Shown here: one piece after another, positions 6,956-9,773 of the stretch
How the letters are laid out: each line of letters starts with the position of its first letter
How positions within the stretch are numbered: position 1 is the stretch's first letter
Origin: Ignavibacteriaceae bacterium
GTDB taxonomy: Bacteria > Bacteroidota > Ignavibacteria > Ignavibacteriales > Ignavibacteriaceae
NCBI GenBank assembly: GCA_026193755.1
Contig: JAPHUI010000254.1
Coordinates: 1 to 9,773 of the forward strand
Reading direction: 5' to 3'
DNA length: 9,773 bases
Position numbers and translations under genes: made by a program
The notes under the pieces: model-generated
Database searches by the model: none
Told to the model about the DNA's origin: nothing
What the model saw: the letters and a program-made list of their open reading frames with translations, nothing else

Positions 6956-7756
6956 CTAGGTTTCAAATGGAATGACGAATGTTTTAACCTCTTTGACTCC
7001 TTCGATATCTTTCAGAAGTTTGCTGAATTTTTTTGCAAGCACTTTTTCAACAGATAAAGATGATTCGACACTTATCAAAACAGCACCATCCTTACACTTA
7101 ACGTTTGCTTCAGGAAATTTTTTGACTATAAATGAGTAAGCTTTTGCGGCTATTAGCATGTCTTTTAATTTCTTTTGGGAATCGGTTGTAGTCTGAAAGC
7201 AAGGAAGCTTAGCATAATTGTACAATATTTCTACGGCATCATTAACTGTTATGGTATCAATATGCAGTATAATGTCATATAATTCAGGTGCTTTAGTATC
7301 AATACCATAAAGAAACATACTCCATTTAGTTCTCTCTTCATCAATTTTTGTTAGAATCTGACGTGCTTTTTCTTCAGAAACATTCTCACGCTTCATTACT
7401 ACTTTAATTCGAAAGTTAAAATCCGCAGTTATCCTAACTTTCAAAATATTTGGAAGATCACTGGTAAAAAACTGTCCTGCAAGTCCGTGATAAATTACAT
7501 TATCTTTTTGAATTTGCTCTAAAAATGCCTTACGAATGAAAGCAATATATTTCTTTTTTCCGTGCTTCAATCGATCCAGCACTGACGGAGCATCTTGAAT
7601 CGCTTGAAGAAGCTTGACCTCAGGTACATTGAAATCTCTCGATGCTTTTAAAAGTATTTCTCTAGATATACATTGGTATCCTAACTTTTGTGAAAGTTGT
7701 TCTGCAATTTCCTTCCCTCTGCTATAAGAACCTCTGGAAATTGTTATGATACCCAT
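6956..7756 (-). CDS. Cytidylate-kinase-like family protein with BON-like C-terminal domain
   Basis: A P-loop nucleotide kinase-like protein, 266 residues. The start MGIITISRGSYSRGKEIAEQL (1-21) is the phosphate-binding loop region of the cytidylate-kinase-like family. Compared with a true Walker A GxxxxGK[ST], the loop is degenerate and lacks the K-S/T. Later blocks are VIYHGLAG (87-94), NILKVRITA (103-111), KIDEERTKW (137-145), YGIDT (150-154) and YDIILHID (160-167). These follow the cytidylate kinase fold order (lid Arg, Asp-x-x-Arg, YD-hydrophobic strand). Residues about 211-263 form an extra beta-alpha-beta unit (VKCKDGAVLISV, then GVKEVKTFVIP) that looks like a BON domain. Its paralogue upstream lacks this unit. 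The start is fixed by a strong AGGGAGGTT. The gene lies 54 bases after its paralogue, probably in one transcript. The substrate is unknown, and housekeeping Cmk is unlikely. Confidence 0.87.
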   Translation of the reverse strand: MGIITISRGSYSRGKEIAEQLSQKLGYQCISREILLKASRDFNVPEVKLLQAIQDAPSVLDRLKHGKKKYIAFIRKAFLEQIQKDNVIYHGLAGQFFTSDLPNILKVRITADFNFRIKVVMKRENVSEEKARQILTKIDEERTKWSMFLYGIDTKAPELYDIILHIDTITVNDAVEILYNYAKLPCFQTTTDSQKKLKDMLIAAKAYSFIVKKFPEANVKCKDGAVLISVESSLSVEKVLAKKFSKLLKDIEGVKEVKTFVIPFET

Positions 7757-7759
7757 CCG

Positions 7760-7768
7760 AACCTCCCT
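7760..7768 (-). promoter_or_regulatory. Strong ribosome binding site of the downstream kinase-like gene
   Basis: On the minus strand the sequence AGGGAGGTT places GGAGG five bases before the ATG at 7756. It decides the start and contrasts with glnS and both TauE/SafE genes, which have no recognisable site. Confidence 0.85.
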
Positions 7769-7810
7769 ATTAAGAGTAACAAGTTTCTACAAAACAATTT
7801 TACAATTCCT

Positions 7811-8458
7811 TCAGGACGTTTCAATTGTGCTACTCGAATAAGCTTTTGCAGCCTCAAGCAATTCTTTTAACTTTTTTTGTGATTCCTCTGTAGTCTGAAA
7901 ACAAGGACGTTTAGCAAGGTCATAAATAAAATTTACTGCGCCATCTACCTGTAAACAGTCAATATGTAATATCACATCATATAATTCTGTAGTGTTTGTA
8001 TCAATTCCATAAAGGTACATGCTCCATTTTCTCCTCTCAACGTCAATTTTGTATAAAAGTTTTCGAGCTTTTTCTTCTGAAATTTTTTCTCGTTCCATCA
8101 GAACATTCACTCTGAAATCCATATTGGCAATAATCCTTACTTTCAGAATATTTGGAATTTCTTTAGTAAAAAAATGACCGGCGAATCCATGATAAACAAT
8201 ATTATCTTTTTGTATGTATTCAAGGAAAGCTTCACGAATAAAAGCAACGTATCTCCTCTTTCCGTCTTTTATATGATCAAATATTGAAGGAGCATCCTCA
8301 ATTGCATGGACTAATTTCACTTCCGGGACGTTAAATTCTTTTGAAGCTTCTAAAAGTACTTCCCTTGATATACATTCATAACTTAATTTCTTAGCTAACT
8401 TTTCAGCAATCTCTATTCCTCTGCTATAAGATCCTCTTGATATCGTAACTATACCCAT
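7811..8458 (-). CDS. Cytidylate-kinase-like family protein, short paralogue
   Basis: A 215-residue paralogue of the gene at 6956-7756. My ungapped hand alignment of the first 208 residues gives about 141 identities (68%). The phosphate-loop region ISRGSYSRGIEIAEKL (5-20), VYHGFAG (88-94), NILKVRI (103-109), KIDVERRKW (137-145) and YDVILHID (160-167) are all kept. Similarity stops abruptly after AAKAYS (203-208). A seven-residue tail, SSTIETS, replaces the BON-like domain, and the 54 bases beyond the stop show no remnant of it. Either the domain was lost here or it was gained by the sister gene. The frame is intact and the start is fixed by AAGGAGGTT. This is the first gene of the minus-strand pair, so the promoter should lie above 8470; a TATACT (minus strand, 8486-8491) is a possible -10. 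Nucleotide-binding regulator or kinase; substrate unknown. Confidence 0.87.
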   Translation of the reverse strand: MGIVTISRGSYSRGIEIAEKLAKKLSYECISREVLLEASKEFNVPEVKLVHAIEDAPSIFDHIKDGKRRYVAFIREAFLEYIQKDNIVYHGFAGHFFTKEIPNILKVRIIANMDFRVNVLMEREKISEEKARKLLYKIDVERRKWSMYLYGIDTNTTELYDVILHIDCLQVDGAVNFIYDLAKRPCFQTTEESQKKLKELLEAAKAYSSSTIETS

Positions 8459-8461
8459 GTG

Positions 8462-8470
8462 AACCTCCTT
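8462..8470 (-). promoter_or_regulatory. Perfect ribosome binding site of the short kinase-like gene
   Basis: On the minus strand AAGGAGGTT lies five bases before the ATG at 8458 and includes the full complement of the usual 16S rRNA 3' end. This supports efficient translation from that start. Confidence 0.88.
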
Positions 8471-9153
8471 TATTTTATCTTAATCAGTATAAAATAAGTT
8501 GAAAAACATTTTTAATTAAACAACATCGCCGTAGCTTCTTAATGATTATAAGTTAAATCAATATATCCAATTTAATATCTTTAGTGCTGTAGAGAATTAT
8601 TTAAAAGTTTAAAAATTTCTTACCTAATCATACTTAAAAATAAGGTTTCATTTTTTCATTTACCTTGAAATCGATTCAATTTAAACAACAAGAAAATCTA
8701 CATTAGAAATATACAACTATAAGATGATTCCAGATTAATTTCTTTCAAAAAAAATTTCATTATTAATTATAATACATAACTTTTAGCAACAGTTGACTTA
8801 CTTTTGATCTAACATAACCTATCTTAGCTTAATGCATTAATTTTATATATGAATTTCAACAACATAATGAATACAAATATGCCAATCAGTTTGATATTAT
8901 CTTTATATTTAATGAAATTTAGCAGTATTGCTATTTGATTATTATGTTTAATAATAAAATTAAAAGTAGTTTTCCTTCTCCATCAGAACATCTAAAAAAT
9001 AGCTGTCAAATAACTGAAAATAATATTTTAGAAATCATTCATCCCTCTACTTTTTATTCAGAAAGAAATCGACAAGATAATTTTCTTAGTAGATATTTAT
9101 TAATATTGAGTTTTTGAAATGAAAAATGTGAGGAAGAATAAATAGTCTTAGTT
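8471..9153. other. Long AT-rich intergenic region, divergent between kinase-like genes and second TauE/SafE gene
   Basis: About 680 bases, very AT-rich, with no recognisable RNA gene, GC-rich hairpin, terminator or repeat array on either strand. It must contain the promoter of the minus-strand kinase-like pair. The only notable frame is a weak 57-60 codon ORF at 8935-9117. The length is large against the other gaps here (mostly under 200 bases), so it may be a decayed gene or hold unrecognised regulatory DNA. Confidence 0.5.
8935..9117 (+). CDS. Doubtful small ORF, 57-60 aa
   Basis: Not recognised and possibly not a gene. It opens with TTG at 8935 or ATG at 8944, with no Shine-Dalgarno before either. 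The product is polar and Asn/Ser-rich, with a short hydrophobic end (RYLLILSF). It has no signal peptide, metal-binding motif or family signature that I can name. Its base composition equals that of the surrounding intergenic DNA. It is on the same strand as the TauE/SafE gene, which begins 80 bases later but has its own promoter. It could be a remnant of a decayed gene. Confidence 0.2.
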   Translation: MIIMFNNKIKSSFPSPSEHLKNSCQITENNILEIIHPSTFYSERNRQDNFLSRYLLILSF

Positions 9154-9182
9154 TTGACATAAATACATGATCAGATTATAAG
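9154..9182 (+). promoter_or_regulatory. Near-consensus sigma-70 promoter of the second TauE/SafE gene
   Basis: TTGACA at 9154-9159, a 17-base spacer, then TATAAG at 9177-9182: a perfect -35, ideal spacing and five of six -10 positions. The predicted start of transcription, about 9188-9190, leaves only some 8-10 bases before the ATG at 9198, and there is no Shine-Dalgarno. The message would be nearly leaderless. Confidence 0.65.
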
Positions 9183-9197
9183 CTATAAATACTAACA

Positions 9198-9773
9198 ATG
9201 ATTCAATTACAATTAAGATATTCATTAGTTATTCTCTGTTCCGTCATATTTATAATTTGTGTAGTTGGAACTAATACAAGCTTTGCTGCAGATACATCAA
9301 CTACTAATGAAGGAAGTGAACTTCAAACTTGGTGGTTTTATCCTCTTATTTTGTTAGTCCTTTCCTTTCTACTTGGAGTATTTGCTGTTTTAGCAGGAGT
9401 TGGTGGCGGTGTCCTATATGTTCCCATTGTAAGTGGTTTTTTACCTTTTCATCTGGATTTTGTACGAGGAGCTGGATTAATAGTTGCGCTTGCCGGAGCA
9501 CTTGCAGCTGGACCTGGTTTGCTGCGAAAAGGATTTGCAAATCTGAGATTGGCAATTCCTATGGCTTTGATTGCATCGAGCAGCGCTATAGTTGGTGCAA
9601 TGATTGGTCTGGCGTTGCCTACAAATATTATTCAAACTATGCTTGGCGCAACTATACTTTGTATAGTTGCACTAATGATTATAGCTAAAAAATCTGTTTA
9701 CCCTGAAGTACCAAAACCAGACCGATTGTCCCAGACTTTAGGAATATTTGGTATTTATCACGAACCAACAATT
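9198..9773 (+). CDS. TauE/SafE-family permease with signal peptide, N-terminal part (3' end outside window)
   Basis: A membrane transporter of the TauE/SafE (sulfite/sulfoacetate-type anion exporter) family. The frame is open from the ATG at 9198 through exactly 192 codons to the window end. Residues 1-30 form a signal-like segment: a hydrophobic core at about 9-23, ending TNTSFAAD, which fits signal peptidase I cleavage near A30/A31. A short periplasmic linker (about 31-45) leads to helix 1 (about 48-66) and the glycine motif AGVGGGVLYVP (66-76). Next come the conserved-looking LDFVRGAGL (86-94), GALAAGPGLLRKG (100-112), helix 121-140 and helix 145-163. The region after 165 (KKSVYPEVPKPD) looks like the long central loop of the larger, roughly 400-residue subtype. 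It therefore differs from the compact 273-residue protein at 3757 and is not a recent duplicate. Other frames across this stretch are shadows. Confidence 0.88.
   Translation, partial: MIQLQLRYSLVILCSVIFIICVVGTNTSFAADTSTTNEGSELQTWWFYPLILLVLSFLLGVFAVLAGVGGGVLYVPIVSGFLPFHLDFVRGAGLIVALAGALAAGPGLLRKGFANLRLAIPMALIASSSAIVGAMIGLALPTNIIQTMLGATILCIVALMIIAKKSVYPEVPKPDRLSQTLGIFGIYHEPTI

Noticed and set aside
9346..9555. Gln-rich 69-codon minus-strand frame
   Set aside because: Antisense shadow of the same TauE/SafE gene, with no ribosome binding site or family features.
9329..9688. 119-codon plus-strand frame rich in Cys, Ser and Trp
   Set aside because: It is a shifted-frame shadow of the TauE/SafE gene starting at 9198, whose own frame gives a coherent signal peptide, helices and glycine motif.

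Overview
The window is AT-rich bacterial chromosome, with no phage, transposon or CRISPR sequence that I can see. Its gene set is a glutamyl-tRNA synthetase next to a true glutaminyl-tRNA synthetase, a split siroheme pathway, TauE/SafE permeases and cytidylate-kinase-like proteins. Shine-Dalgarno sites range from absent to perfect. Together this suggests a member of the Bacteroidota/Chlorobiota/Ignavibacteriota area. That placement is inference from composition and protein style and was not tested by a search.

Layout. Positions 1-2767 (+) hold the 3' part of gltX and the complete glnS, six bases apart, forming an aminoacylation pair. Positions 2843-3276 (-) hold a two-gene unit of unrecognised 68-residue proteins. 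The upstream one is extremely acidic and the downstream one mildly basic. A sigma-54-like sequence lies upstream. Positions 3277-3585 are non-coding and lead into a tRNA-Leu(CAA) at 3586-3671 (+). A TauE/SafE permease follows (3757-4578, +), then a siroheme pair (4726-6153, +): precorrin-2 dehydrogenase/ferrochelatase and uroporphyrinogen-III C-methyltransferase. A five-helix membrane protein of uncertain family (6325-6915, +) comes next. It converges with two minus-strand tandem paralogues of the cytidylate-kinase-like family (6956-7756 and 7811-8458). These are about 68% identical, and only one carries a BON-like C-terminal domain. After about 740 mostly non-coding bases, a second, different TauE/SafE permease with a signal peptide begins at 9198 and runs off the window end. 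It sits behind a near-consensus sigma-70 promoter with an almost absent leader.

How the genes may work together. Siroheme is the cofactor of sulfite and nitrite reductases, and TauE/SafE proteins move sulfite, sulfoacetate or related anions. The stretch from 3757 to the end therefore has a plausible sulfur-oxyanion theme. No reductase is present in the window, so the theme remains inference. The least explained elements are the acidic/basic small-protein pair and the duplicated kinase-like proteins with perfect ribosome binding sites.
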